Shown here piece by piece: positions 29,665 to 40,261 of a stretch of 64,000 nt of DNA (position 1 is the first letter of the stretch; each line of letters starts with the position of its first letter). Under the pieces are notes generated by a model. That model searched no databases. It was not told the DNA's origin and worked only from the letters and a program-made list of their open reading frames with translations. Position numbers and translations under genes: made by a program. Origin of the DNA: an uncultured SAR116 cluster alpha proteobacterium (lineage in GTDB: Bacteria; Pseudomonadota; Alphaproteobacteria; Puniceispirillales; Marisalimonadaceae); the NCBI GenBank assembly GCA_902589185.1, contig CACIRZ010000003.1, forward strand, positions 1 to 64,000. The letters run 5' to 3'.

Positions 29665-31137
29665 TTAATCAAACTCAGCTTTTTGTCCAGGAGCAGGAGA
29701 ATAACCAAAATCCCCTCTTTCTTTGATAGCATCTACACCACCATGTTTTAAAATTTTTTCATTTTGTTCTCTTTTTGCTCTTTTATTAACTTCTTCTGGG
29801 TTACATATATTTATTAAATCACCATGAAAACTTTCAAGAATTTTTTTGTAATTATTGTCCCTAGCTAGGTCATTTTCTTCATAAGGATCTTCCTCTAAGT
29901 CAAATAGTTGAGGATTATAACCTTCAGCAAAATACACATACTTATATTTACCTTTTCTTAACATAAAAGCTCCAACAGGAGAGGCTGCTGCGTGATATTC
30001 TGAAAGCACTATTCTTTCATAATCTTCATTTTCATTAGCTATTTTGATGAGTGATTTACCCGGTAAATCATTATCTTTTGAGTTTTGTTCTAATTTTAGA
30101 CTATCTACAACAGTTGGGAAAACATCAACTAAACTAACTGGGGTTTTAATTCTTTTAGATTTTAAGATATCTGGACCTTTTATAATCATAGGGATACCAG
30201 CAGATTCCTCAAACATAGTACTTTTTCCCCACATACCTCTCATTCCTAGAGCATCACCGTGATCAGAAGTATAAATTATATTAGTATTTTCTGCGAAAGC
30301 TGATTTATTTAGAGTTTCTAGTACTTTACCTATATTATGATCAAGAAAAGAACATAAACCAAAATATGCAGACGTCGCTTTACGTACCTTATCTTCATCA
30401 AAGTAGTCATCATAGTTCATACACTTTCTCATTGCTAAATAGTATGGATGCTGACTTCTTTGATTTTCTTCATACAACAATGGCCAAGGAACTTCGCTTT
30501 CAGGGTACATATTATAAAACTCTTCGGGTGCAATTAATGGAAAGTGAGGACAAACAAATGATACAAAGAGAACCCAAGGCTTATCATCAACATTTCTATT
30601 AGAAATCCAGTCACTAGCATCTTCTGCTATTTTTTTATCATAATTTGAATATGTAGTTTCTCCACTGCCTACATCTTTAGCCATATTTGCAGCACCTTTA
30701 CGAACAGGAAGTTCTTGCCGTATCAATCCCAAAAGATCACCTACTCCTCCTACAACATTCAATGGATTTATTTGCTCAGAAAAACCAGTTGGTGCCTGGT
30801 CATCTAAAAAATGAAGTTTTCCAATTGACACTGCGTCACAATCACCTTCAACTGCACGATGCCCCCAACTAGGTATTTTACCATCATATGGATCAGCATT
30901 ATCCCAATATCCAATTTCAGCATTATACCTTCCAGTTGCTAAAATTGCTCTTGATGGAACACAAATTGGTGAATTACAATATGCATTTTCAAATAAAACA
31001 CCTTCTGAAGCTAATTTATCTAGATTTGGTGTTCTGACATGGCTATGACCAACTGCGCCAAGCATTCTCTTATTATGCTCGTCAGAAAGTAAAATAAGTA
31101 AATTTTTACTTTCCATTAATCCCTCCAACTTTACCAA
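29665..31137 (-). CDS. Sulfatase
   Basis: SPICVPSRAILATGRYN; TSDHGDALGMRGMWGKSTMFEES. Confidence 0.93.
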   Translation of the reverse strand: MVKLEGLMESKNLLILLSDEHNKRMLGAVGHSHVRTPNLDKLASEGVLFENAYCNSPICVPSRAILATGRYNAEIGYWDNADPYDGKIPSWGHRAVEGDCDAVSIGKLHFLDDQAPTGFSEQINPLNVVGGVGDLLGLIRQELPVRKGAANMAKDVGSGETTYSNYDKKIAEDASDWISNRNVDDKPWVLFVSFVCPHFPLIAPEEFYNMYPESEVPWPLLYEENQRSQHPYYLAMRKCMNYDDYFDEDKVRKATSAYFGLCSFLDHNIGKVLETLNKSAFAENTNIIYTSDHGDALGMRGMWGKSTMFEESAGIPMIIKGPDILKSKRIKTPVSLVDVFPTVVDSLKLEQNSKDNDLPGKSLIKIANENEDYERIVLSEYHAAASPVGAFMLRKGKYKYVYFAEGYNPQLFDLEEDPYEENDLARDNNYKKILESFHGDLINICNPEEVNKRAKREQNEKILKHGGVDAIKERGDFGYSPAPGQKAEFD

Positions 31138-31168
31138 TTTATCATAGACAACAAGTATAATAAAATAT

Positions 31169-31205
31169 AATTTATAATTTTTATATACTAATAAAAATAA
31201 TTTAT
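31169..31205. promoter_or_regulatory. Composite operator-like element: AATTTATAATTTTTATAT-N4-ATAAAAATAATTTAT
   Basis: 18-mer identical to 37403-37420; 15-mer identical (other strand) to 37425-37439 and (same strand) to 44183-44197. Confidence 0.5.
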
Positions 31206-31208
31206 GAT

Positions 31209-32099
31209 ATGAACCTAATAGAATTTAAAACATTTCTAACCGTAATTGAAGAAAAAGGAATAACTGCTGCAGCTGAAAAATTAAACATAACACAACCAGC
31301 AGTATCTAAACGTCTTGAAAATTTAAAAAATGCTTTTGGAATTGATACTTTATTTACAAGAGTTTCAGGCGGCTTGACGGTAAGTAAAAATGCCCAAATT
31401 TTAATTCCATATGCAAAAAATATCATTGCACTTACAGAAAATGCAAGGAATGAAGTTAATAACTTCAAACAAGGAACAAAAGGAAAAATTTTTATAGGAG
31501 CTGGCGCAAGTTGGACCTTGAGTTGTCTTCCAAAAGCAATATCTAAAACATTAGAAAGTTTTCCAGATTTAGTAGTTGACTTAAATGTAGACCTTCCAGA
31601 TCTTCAAGTTAAAAAATTACAAGATAATAAAATAGATATTTTGTTTGCCAGGAAACCGCAAAATGAAGATTTTTTTTATTTTGAACCCTTAAAAGTAGAT
31701 AAGTTTATAGTTATGGCGTCGAGAAAGCATCCTTTAGCTAATAAAAAAATCTCTTTAAAGGAGCTTACTAATTATAAATGGGCAATCTCAACTACAGCAA
31801 AACAAACTCAAGAATTATTTTTTAACTTTTTTTCATCCAAAGATTTACCAAGTCCAACCATTTCATTTTCCACTAATTCATTAAATGTTGCGTTAAATTC
31901 TCTATTAAATTCCACATTACTTTTATTCACAACACATAATACTCTGGAAATATTTCAATCAGAAAAATTTTGCAAAATAGAAATAAGTGATTTTGATGTA
32001 TCAAGAGAGACAGGCCTAATCATTCGTCAAGGCTATACAAGTAATTTTTTGAATACACTCATCAAAAACTTAAAAAAGATGATGAAAGAAGAGAATTAG
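31209..32099 (+). CDS. LysR-family transcriptional regulator
   Basis: MNLIEFKTFLTVIEEKGITAAAEKLNITQPAVSKRLENLKNAFG. Confidence 0.95.
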   Translation: MNLIEFKTFLTVIEEKGITAAAEKLNITQPAVSKRLENLKNAFGIDTLFTRVSGGLTVSKNAQILIPYAKNIIALTENARNEVNNFKQGTKGKIFIGAGASWTLSCLPKAISKTLESFPDLVVDLNVDLPDLQVKKLQDNKIDILFARKPQNEDFFYFEPLKVDKFIVMASRKHPLANKKISLKELTNYKWAISTTAKQTQELFFNFFSSKDLPSPTISFSTNSLNVALNSLLNSTLLLFTTHNTLEIFQSEKFCKIEISDFDVSRETGLIIRQGYTSNFLNTLIKNLKKMMKEEN

Positions 32100-34333
32100 A
32101 CTTTTTTGATATATATAGGACTTGACCATGCTTGATGACCATCCTCTTGTATTACTTTTATATAAAATTTATGATCATTAGATTTGTTTAAATTTATATT
32201 AAATTCTTTTTCAAAGCTAGTTTGTTTAAGTTTTTTGGGTAATTTTTGAACATGCATTCTGATATCCATACCACCAAATTTGTATACTCGAGGTTTATAA
32301 TCAATTGAACTTATATTTATATTTATATTTTTGAAATTGTTTTCAATTGTTAGATTGTTTTTGAATGTGTCTTTGGTGATCCAAAAATCTATTCCTGAGT
32401 TTCCTCCAGTTGTAACTGTTTTCCACTCCAAGGTATTAGGGTTTAATTTTTTTGGTTGTCGATTTGGATTCCAAAAATTAAAGCACTTATATTCAATGAT
32501 TTTTCCAGTTTCAAATGATGCTTTACAATCCCAATTTACTAGTCTACCTCGACCTCTATAATATTGACCTGCACATGTAATTCTAATTCTATTACTAAAT
32601 TCATTTCTTTCAAATGCATAAATGGTCTTTAAAAGTTTTAGACCATCATACAACTCTATTTTTTCTAAAGGTGATGTGCCCTCAACTTTTACATTTAATT
32701 TGAGTTCATTAGAAGCTGTAAGAATATCATCTCCCATTAAACATGAATCGATGGATACTTTCTTTTTACTTATAGGACTTATTAAATGAGTTTTGTTTGA
32801 AAAATCACCTTTAACATCCAAAAAAATTCTTGCTCCAGTTGTAGCATAATGATGCCTTGCTCTGAATTCTTCAAATAGACAATCTCTGTCTAAAAATGGT
32901 AATAAATGACATGTTAGGCCACCATAAGACCCAAACAGACTATCTCCAGGGTAACTTGCGCCAGGCCTTCCTTTATGACCATCACTTGCTGCCACTATAC
33001 CAACTTTATAATTTAACTTAAATGCGTCTTTTATTAGCCAATCAAAAGTTCCCCACGCAGAGTGCACCTCAACTGAAGGTTCTAAGTTTGCGTCATGAGC
33101 ATAACCTATGTCAGCATAACGTCCTCCAACATGAGCAACAACCAACGCATCTTCATTTTTTAATTTTTTTATTAATTCTTTAGAAGTATGAGCATCATTT
33201 CCTTTTTTACTCTCTTCATACAACAGCGCCCTACTTGAACGGAAGATTGGACGTCCTTCGCTTTTATACCAAACATTATGATCACCACCTACTGATGTAT
33301 TACCAGACCACTCATAACCAGGAACAGATATAAATTCTCCATTTTTATTATAAGTCTTAGTTATTTTGTTTAATTCTTTCCAAAATTTATCAGTTATTTG
33401 AAAATCATTACCTTGGTGACCACATATATCTAAAAATGATTTATTTTTTGCAAAATTAAAATATTCTTCTGCGGTATTTGTTCCGATTGTTTCTCTACTC
33501 TGACCATGCATGTCGCTCCAGTAATGAGCAAATGTAGAATTTTTGATTATTATAGGGTTACTTATAGTCAAAATATTATTATCTACATCTTTTAATTCAA
33601 TTTTATAAACACCCTCTTCATGAATATTTAAATCATGTATAATTTCAGAAAATTGACCTTTCTTAAAAGTTATTTTTTTTGGTAATCCAATAATCTTTTC
33701 TTTAGAGTGAAGAAAAAATACCATTCGTACTTTATTGGATGGATTGCCCCACTTATCCTCACATTTAATTGAAATTCTAAACTTTTCTTTTGGTCTTCTA
33801 AGAGAAGGAGCAACCAATTTCCAGTTTTTACCAATAGTAGGTACTATTGAAATTTCTGGGTGCTTTCCATCAGGCAAGGGTATGAAATCTTGAGTAGCAA
33901 ATGGATCTACTAGGATTTTAAAATCAAACTTTTTTTCACAAAATGTTTGCAATCTCACCCCAGGAGATCCAAATCTTCTGTCACCAATTCTAATAATAAT
34001 TTTGTCGTTTTCTTTTAAAAATTTTTTACAAATGATATATAAATTTTTTTGTAATGGCCTTATACTTCGCCTAATTTCAATTTTGAGTTCAATTGGTATT
34101 TTTTTTGAACTTTCAACAGTAACGTAACCTTCAGCTTTAGGGTCATGTTGTTGTAATTTACTACCGTCAAAATGAGGACGCAAACCAACCATAAATCCTC
34201 CTTGGTCATCAATTCCAAATTTACCAGCTTTATAAATTAGTTTAAATGACTGCATTGAACCAACCTCAAAACTACCTTTAGGAATAATCTCAGCACTTCC
34301 CATTAAATGTTGCTCGTAATTATGATAGGGCAT
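32096..34333 (-). CDS. DUF3604-type protein
   Basis: YWSDMHGQSRETIGTNTAEEYFNFAKNKSFLDICGHQGND; GIVAASDGHKGRPGASYPG. Confidence 0.8.
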   Translation of the reverse strand: MPYHNYEQHLMGSAEIIPKGSFEVGSMQSFKLIYKAGKFGIDDQGGFMVGLRPHFDGSKLQQHDPKAEGYVTVESSKKIPIELKIEIRRSIRPLQKNLYIICKKFLKENDKIIIRIGDRRFGSPGVRLQTFCEKKFDFKILVDPFATQDFIPLPDGKHPEISIVPTIGKNWKLVAPSLRRPKEKFRISIKCEDKWGNPSNKVRMVFFLHSKEKIIGLPKKITFKKGQFSEIIHDLNIHEEGVYKIELKDVDNNILTISNPIIIKNSTFAHYWSDMHGQSRETIGTNTAEEYFNFAKNKSFLDICGHQGNDFQITDKFWKELNKITKTYNKNGEFISVPGYEWSGNTSVGGDHNVWYKSEGRPIFRSSRALLYEESKKGNDAHTSKELIKKLKNEDALVVAHVGGRYADIGYAHDANLEPSVEVHSAWGTFDWLIKDAFKLNYKVGIVAASDGHKGRPGASYPGDSLFGSYGGLTCHLLPFLDRDCLFEEFRARHHYATTGARIFLDVKGDFSNKTHLISPISKKKVSIDSCLMGDDILTASNELKLNVKVEGTSPLEKIELYDGLKLLKTIYAFERNEFSNRIRITCAGQYYRGRGRLVNWDCKASFETGKIIEYKCFNFWNPNRQPKKLNPNTLEWKTVTTGGNSGIDFWITKDTFKNNLTIENNFKNININISSIDYKPRVYKFGGMDIRMHVQKLPKKLKQTSFEKEFNINLNKSNDHKFYIKVIQEDGHQAWSSPIYIKKV

Positions 34334-34336
34334 AAA

Positions 34337-35830
34337 TTAATTCTCCAAGGATTTATCTTTTGTTTTTATGCGAAAAAATAGAACTAATAATCCAACAACA
34401 AAAAAAGCAATCGCAATTGGTCTGTTTAAAAAAATACCAATACCTTGTTCAGATAAAAGTAGAGATTGTCTGAAAGCTTCTTCAGCATTTCTTGCCAAAA
34501 CAAATGCTATTAACAAAGCAGGCAGGCTATATCCAGTCAATCTTAGCAAATAACCAATCACTCCGAACAAAATTGCAATTCCTACATCAAATAAGCTTTG
34601 CCTAGCTGAATAAGCAGCTATAAATCCAGTAATCAAAACAAAAGGATAAATCATATTTGGAGAGAGAACAGCGATAATTCTTCCAAGTAAAGGTCCAAAA
34701 AAGTATCCAATTATACCATAAGTTACAATTCCCAATAAGCCGCAAGCAAATAAACCATAAACAAGTTCTTTACTAGTAGCAAAGATTGTAGGCCCTACTT
34801 GAATTCCATGTATCAAGAATACTCCAATTAATATAGCGGCTATTGTACTGCCTGGAATACCTAGAGTTAGAAGCGGTATCATTGTTGGTCCAGAAACAGC
34901 ATTATTAGCTGATTCAGGAGCAGCAACCCCTTCAACAATTCCAGTTCCCCACAATTTTTTATTTTTAGACCTTCGCTTTTCTTCCCCATACGCAACAAAA
35001 CATGCAACAGCTGACCCTAAACCAGGCATCATTCCAATAAATGCTCCTATCGCAGAAGACCTGGTCATGATCATTAAACATTTTTTAATTTCAGAAAAAG
35101 ATAATGAATGGTCAGATTTAATGTTGGATTTTATAGAAATCTCTTCAATTTTGCTGGATAGAACTTTATTAAATTGAAACAAAATTTCTGAAAAGACAAA
35201 TAATCCAATTAATAAAGGAACAAGATTCAAACCATTTTCAAGTTCATAAATGTAAAATGTATATCTCGATTCACCCGTAATTGGATCCATTCCTATAAGT
35301 GACAACAAAGCTCCTAATAAAGTAGAGACTATTCCCTTAATAATGGATTTTCCTATAACACTTCCAATTATAACAAATGCTGCAAAATAAACTGCAAAAT
35401 ATTCTGGAGGACCAAAAGACAGTGTCCAAGCAGCTATGTAAGCCACACCAAATATTAAAATAAATTCACCTATAAAATCTCCAAATACTGATGCAACTGT
35501 AGCAATTTTTAGAGCTTTTCCTGACTGACCTTTTTGCGTCATTGGATATCCATCTTGCATTGTGGCTGCTGCTGCCGCAGTGCCTGGTGTATTAAACAAT
35601 ATAGCAGAAATAGATCCTCCATATCTTCCTGATTTGCCAATTACATACAAAAAACCAAGTGCAGATAGTGGGTCCAAGTAAAATGTAGCAGGTACAATCA
35701 TTGCAATAGCCGCAGCAGCTGACAGACCTGGAATAGCTCCAACTACCATACCTACAACAGCACCTAAAAAAACAAATATCAATGCAGAAGTGTTAGAAAA
35801 TAAATAATCAAATCCATTTAAAATTTCCAT
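34337..35830 (-). CDS. TctA large permease, second Tct system
   Basis: VVGAIPGLSAAAAIAMIVPATFYL; ESANNAVSGPTMIPLLTLGIPGS. Confidence 0.95.
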   Translation of the reverse strand: MEILNGFDYLFSNTSALIFVFLGAVVGMVVGAIPGLSAAAAIAMIVPATFYLDPLSALGFLYVIGKSGRYGGSISAILFNTPGTAAAAATMQDGYPMTQKGQSGKALKIATVASVFGDFIGEFILIFGVAYIAAWTLSFGPPEYFAVYFAAFVIIGSVIGKSIIKGIVSTLLGALLSLIGMDPITGESRYTFYIYELENGLNLVPLLIGLFVFSEILFQFNKVLSSKIEEISIKSNIKSDHSLSFSEIKKCLMIMTRSSAIGAFIGMMPGLGSAVACFVAYGEEKRRSKNKKLWGTGIVEGVAAPESANNAVSGPTMIPLLTLGIPGSTIAAILIGVFLIHGIQVGPTIFATSKELVYGLFACGLLGIVTYGIIGYFFGPLLGRIIAVLSPNMIYPFVLITGFIAAYSARQSLFDVGIAILFGVIGYLLRLTGYSLPALLIAFVLARNAEEAFRQSLLLSEQGIGIFLNRPIAIAFFVVGLLVLFFRIKTKDKSLEN

Positions 35831-36333
35831 CAGAAGCTCACTATATTAAAAATTTCATAATAAGGATCAGGATTATGTAAACCTAAAATTTTAATAAAAA
35901 AAATATAATAAATAAGAGCTCCACTAATAGAAATAACTAAATTTTTTTTTAAATTTTTGTTTTCAAATATGTAGAGTATTAAGGGTATTATCAGCAATGT
36001 GCTTGTTAAATATCCAATAAAATTAGTCAAAAACAAGTATAAAAAGGTAATTAATATCAATAGGACTTTTTTCAAAATTAAAATCAAATCAATATTTTCT
36101 AATTTCTCATTACTGTTTTTATTAGGAAAACTACTAATTATTAATAGAATTGATAGGCAAATTATTCCAATATTTAAGAAAGTTGGAGCTGTTTTTGGAC
36201 CTACAACTCCTTCCCCTGTTGTGACATCAGAAAATTCTGTAGATCTAATATCAAATAATAAAAACAAACTAATCATGAGTAAAGCTAACCCAGAAGAAAA
36301 GTTAAAATTTTTAAATTTATTTAAATTGAACAT
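35830..36333 (-). CDS. TctB small permease, second Tct system
   Basis: MFNLNKFKNFNFSSGLALLMISL; track start 36351 lies inside the 36341-36368 hairpin, so 36333 preferred. Confidence 0.82.
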   Translation of the reverse strand: MFNLNKFKNFNFSSGLALLMISLFLLFDIRSTEFSDVTTGEGVVGPKTAPTFLNIGIICLSILLIISSFPNKNSNEKLENIDLILILKKVLLILITFLYLFLTNFIGYLTSTLLIIPLILYIFENKNLKKNLVISISGALIYYIFFIKILGLHNPDPYYEIFNIVSF

Positions 36334-36340
36334 TTTAAAA

Positions 36341-36368
36341 AAAAAGGCCATTTGTAAATGGCCTTTTT
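36341..36368 (-). terminator. Intrinsic terminator-like hairpin after TctC
   Basis: AAAAAGGCCA-N8-TGGCCTTTTT with continued T run on the minus strand. Confidence 0.85.
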
Positions 36369-36372
36369 CATT

Positions 36373-37359
36373 CTACTTATTGAAAACTCTTTTAGCAACA
36401 GGTGTTACTTGAGCTCCTAGATCGTTTAGTAGTTTAACTGATTCTTCTGGCGAAGCATAAATAGCTGATAAACCAAGCTTTTTAATTAATTTTTTAAAAC
36501 CTTTACTCTCAGCAACTTTTTTAATTGCGACAATTAATTTTTGAGCTGCATCTTCTGGAATGTCTTTTTTTGCCCAAACCATCATTGGATTTGCAATTCC
36601 CATTGGAGGCAAACCAGCTTCCTCAACAGTTGGAACATCTGGATAATTTGGATCTCTGGTATTCCCTAAAGCACCTAAAGGTCTCATCTTCGTATCAAAG
36701 CCAGCTAACAATTGTATTCCAACAAAACCGTAATCAACTTGTTTACTAATAATCGAAAGTCTTGCTTTTGCACCGCCTTTATGCGGTATTGTTTGAGCTT
36801 TTATTCCATTAGCTTGTAAAAAAGCATGTCCACCTAAAGTATGTAAACTTGCATTGCCTGTATTTGCCCACCTCGCGACTTTATCAGGATTTGCTTTATA
36901 ATAATCAACAAAATCTTTGGCAGTTTTAAAAGGAGAGTCCATAGGAACCATTAATGAAGTATTTAGAACACCTACTGTCCCAAGAGGTCTAAAAACCTCT
37001 AATGGCTTAACTTTAGCTTTATCACCATCTAATACATCTTTAATGAAAAAAGGTCCAGGCGCCATAACATATAGCCTATATCCATCAGATTTTGCATCTG
37101 CAACAGCTTTAGCTGCAATGAAGCCACTGGCGCCAGGTTTATTAGTAATCATAAATGGCATACCTAAATGCTCATGTATAAAGCTGGCTAATGTTCTTGC
37201 ATAAGAATCTGTTCCCCCTCCAGCTGCATAACCAACCATCACATTTATTGGTTTAGTTGGATAATCAGACGAATGAGCACCAAAAGAAAACAGAAAAGAA
37301 CATAAAATTACAGAAATTAGTTTAAATTTATTTTTAAGAAAAACCATTATAACCCCCAA
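36373..37359 (-). CDS. TctC/Bug-family substrate-binding protein, second Tct system
   Basis: SDYPTKPINVMVGYAAGGGTDSYARTLA. Confidence 0.93.
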   Translation of the reverse strand: MGVIMVFLKNKFKLISVILCSFLFSFGAHSSDYPTKPINVMVGYAAGGGTDSYARTLASFIHEHLGMPFMITNKPGASGFIAAKAVADAKSDGYRLYVMAPGPFFIKDVLDGDKAKVKPLEVFRPLGTVGVLNTSLMVPMDSPFKTAKDFVDYYKANPDKVARWANTGNASLHTLGGHAFLQANGIKAQTIPHKGGAKARLSIISKQVDYGFVGIQLLAGFDTKMRPLGALGNTRDPNYPDVPTVEEAGLPPMGIANPMMVWAKKDIPEDAAQKLIVAIKKVAESKGFKKLIKKLGLSAIYASPEESVKLLNDLGAQVTPVAKRVFNK

Positions 37360-37402
37360 AAAAATGATATTAACATGTTAATTTAAAATATTTGATATTA
37401 GA

Positions 37403-37439
37403 AATTTATAATTTTTATATCTCCATAAATTATTTTTAT
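37403..37439. promoter_or_regulatory. Composite operator-like element: AATTTATAATTTTTATAT-N4-ATAAATTATTTTTAT
   Basis: Shares 18-mer and symmetric half-sites with 31169-31205. Confidence 0.5.
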
Positions 37440-37843
37440 ATAATTTCTATATAACCTTCTGAGGGATCTACAATGACTTTATCACCAGTTTTTAATAAAG
37501 ATGTTATATCCCCGTCTATAAATCTATCACACATAGTTAAATTTGCATGAGCTGCTCCTTGGGCTAATATGGTATTAGCCTTATTAAAAAGAATTGCTTT
37601 TGGAACCATATCCCTAACCTTCATTTCATATAACATCCATGCAGATGCCACACCTCCCTTAGATTCATTTAAAACTAAAATCTTATTTTTATACGATTTA
37701 CCAAATAATTTATGTTGTGGCCTAGAAAATACACCTTTAACCCTATCCAAATCATAACGAGCAGAAAAATTATCTTTGGCACATAGGACAATCCCTTCTG
37801 TCTTATCACCAATCCCTGGATGACATTTAAATATTTTTCTCAT
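37436..37843 (-). CDS. Aconitase X swivel-domain (small) subunit
   Basis: DUF126-like; 4-nt overlap with the large-subunit gene. Confidence 0.85.
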   Translation of the reverse strand: MRKIFKCHPGIGDKTEGIVLCAKDNFSARYDLDRVKGVFSRPQHKLFGKSYKNKILVLNESKGGVASAWMLYEMKVRDMVPKAILFNKANTILAQGAAHANLTMCDRFIDGDITSLLKTGDKVIVDPSEGYIEII

Positions 37844-39069
37844 ACTATTTCCCCTTTAACTGCTGCTAGTATGCAATTTTCCATACTTGCTAAAGCAGGT
37901 GTATATCCGTAGCCACCTAATATGTTAACAATTTTTGTTGAGTTGCTTAATAATCTTTTCCAACTATTTGCTTCTCCAATTTCACGTGCATACTGTTGAT
38001 AGAAACAAGTGCCCTGCAAAACCTTTGCACCAGAATTTTCGATCTTTTCAATAAATCCCATTCTTATTGAATCTGCATATACTTGTGGTGACGTACAAAC
38101 TATAACTGGCACCTTGAAGCTTTGATTATTACTTAAATTTGCTACTTTTTGAATTTCAACTATTGATAATTGAGGTGCAGCAAAAACAACCACATCAATT
38201 TTATCACCTTTATTACCAAATGAAGATTTTAAGGCTTCAAAATCTGATGAATTTATATCAATTAAATCAAGATTAGCAAATTTTTCAATTTTAAGATTCT
38301 TTGCCTCGGGCGTAATTTTATGAAGATGGAATAAAGGTGTAGACCCATAACTTGCCATAGCTGCACCCATATGTTTCAATTCATCAGAATTAGGAATTAC
38401 TTCTAAAGCCTCTATTAAAGGAACTTCCCAATAAGAACCTAAATTTTTTCCAATAATAGCTCCTAAAATTCCCCAATCTGTTAAATCTTTTGGTTGGTAT
38501 TTCACGCAAAATCTTTTAGTTGGCAACCTATTCTCATCAAGGTGGAGACCATACTTAGGTGTTCTTCCAGTCAAACCCGCTGCTAAAGCTGATGGACCTC
38601 CCTCAAAATTAGATCTTGCTCCACATACACTATTGGAATAAATGACAACTCCAGTATCACCATATGCAACATGATCTCCATAAACAGGAGGCATGATAGT
38701 CTGATAATTAACGCAAGTGTCAGTCATCATAATACCCATTGATGTACAAGCTCTTATAGTTCTTCGATCTATTTCTGCCATTTCTTCAGTTTGACCAAGT
38801 GGTTTATAATAATTTAAATCTACTCCTCTAGGGTCAGTTATAGTAGGGATAGATACTTTAGCACCCTTATTAACTAAATTTTCTAAAAAAATAACTCCTG
38901 CTTGACCTATTGATTCAGGATCTACCATCATATGTGCTTGACTTACATTTACAAATTTACTCGCTGAAAAAAACTTTCCAACTTTAATTTGATGTTCTAT
39001 TGCCCATTTCTTTGCCTGACCAAAATCACCATTAAGCATTGATTTTTCTTCATCATTCAAATACATCAA
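37840..39069 (-). CDS. Aconitase X catalytic (large) subunit
   Basis: YLNDEEKSMLNGDFGQAKKWAIEHQIKVGKFF; VYSNSVCGARSNFEGGPSALAAGLTGRTPKYGLH. Confidence 0.9.
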   Translation of the reverse strand: MMYLNDEEKSMLNGDFGQAKKWAIEHQIKVGKFFSASKFVNVSQAHMMVDPESIGQAGVIFLENLVNKGAKVSIPTITDPRGVDLNYYKPLGQTEEMAEIDRRTIRACTSMGIMMTDTCVNYQTIMPPVYGDHVAYGDTGVVIYSNSVCGARSNFEGGPSALAAGLTGRTPKYGLHLDENRLPTKRFCVKYQPKDLTDWGILGAIIGKNLGSYWEVPLIEALEVIPNSDELKHMGAAMASYGSTPLFHLHKITPEAKNLKIEKFANLDLIDINSSDFEALKSSFGNKGDKIDVVVFAAPQLSIVEIQKVANLSNNQSFKVPVIVCTSPQVYADSIRMGFIEKIENSGAKVLQGTCFYQQYAREIGEANSWKRLLSNSTKIVNILGGYGYTPALASMENCILAAVKGEIV

Positions 39070-39148
39070 TTATCCCCTTTAAAAAAATATGTATTTACAA
39101 AAGATATAATTTTATTTTATTGATTTATAATTTACGAAAATTTTTTAT

Positions 39149-40261
39149 ATGACAAACAAAATTATTAAATTTAAATTATTTGAAGCCAATGTCACTAAAA
39201 AAACCAAATGGATATTTGTAAAATTAGAAAATGATATTGGTGTTTTTGGATGGGGAGAAGCAACACTCCAAGGTAAAGAAAAGGAAATTTTTAGTAATAG
39301 TGAAAGAATTTTTGAATTAATATTGAATAAAAACTACATATCACCTCAAGATATAAAAAAGCAAATACCTTTTAATAATATAGTAGAAGCTGCAATAAGT
39401 TCTGCTATTATGCAATGCTTATGGGATATTGAAGGTAAGTTGAAAAAAAAATCAATTAGTTCAATGTTTGGGAAAAATCATGAAAAAATAAGTACATATG
39501 CGAATTTTAATCGATCAACAGTCGATAGAACGCCTATCGGAATTGCAAATAAGCTCCAGGAAGTAATAAAAGATGGTTTTACAAAAATTAAGTTCGCTCC
39601 TTTTGATGAGGTTTCAGTAGGATTGACATCTAAAGAAATACGAGAAGCAATGCAACCTGGATTAGAAAGGATAAACATAATCAAGCAAACTGTTGGTCCT
39701 AAAGTTGATGTAATGATTGATTGTCATTGGAGATTTAATTTTGAAACAACTATAGATCTAATCAAAGAGATTGGAGGTTTAAATTTATATTGGTTGGAGT
39801 CCCCCATACCAGAAACAATTGAAAGTATAGAAGAAATAAAAAAAATAAGATCAATTACAAATTCAAAGGGTATGTTTTTAGCTGGTTTGGAAAAAAAAAT
39901 TCTCACTGCAGGTTTTGAAAGATATGTCAAATCTGGTGTTTACGACGTTATGATGCCTGACATTAAATACGCAGGCGGGCCGGACGAGCTTATAGCCTTA
40001 GATAAATTTTTTAATGACCATAATGTAAAATTTTCACCACATAATCCAACTGGGCCAGTAGCTCACGCTCACACTCTTCAAATCTGTGCAGCTGCAAATG
40101 AGCCACCTTTGATGGAATATCAATATAAAGAAACTGATTATTTTAAAACATTGTTAAAAAATCCAAATCCTGAAATTGTAAATGGTAAATCAAGACTTCC
40201 AGCAGATGATTTTGGAGTGGGCATAAAAATAAATGAATTAGAACTCAAGAAATTTAATTAA
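39149..40261 (+). CDS. Enolase-superfamily (mandelate racemase-like) enzyme
   Basis: FTKIKFAPFDE; VDVMIDCHWRF; YWLESPIPET; VMMPDIKYAGGPDEL. Confidence 0.9.
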   Translation: MTNKIIKFKLFEANVTKKTKWIFVKLENDIGVFGWGEATLQGKEKEIFSNSERIFELILNKNYISPQDIKKQIPFNNIVEAAISSAIMQCLWDIEGKLKKKSISSMFGKNHEKISTYANFNRSTVDRTPIGIANKLQEVIKDGFTKIKFAPFDEVSVGLTSKEIREAMQPGLERINIIKQTVGPKVDVMIDCHWRFNFETTIDLIKEIGGLNLYWLESPIPETIESIEEIKKIRSITNSKGMFLAGLEKKILTAGFERYVKSGVYDVMMPDIKYAGGPDELIALDKFFNDHNVKFSPHNPTGPVAHAHTLQICAAANEPPLMEYQYKETDYFKTLLKNPNPEIVNGKSRLPADDFGVGIKINELELKKFN

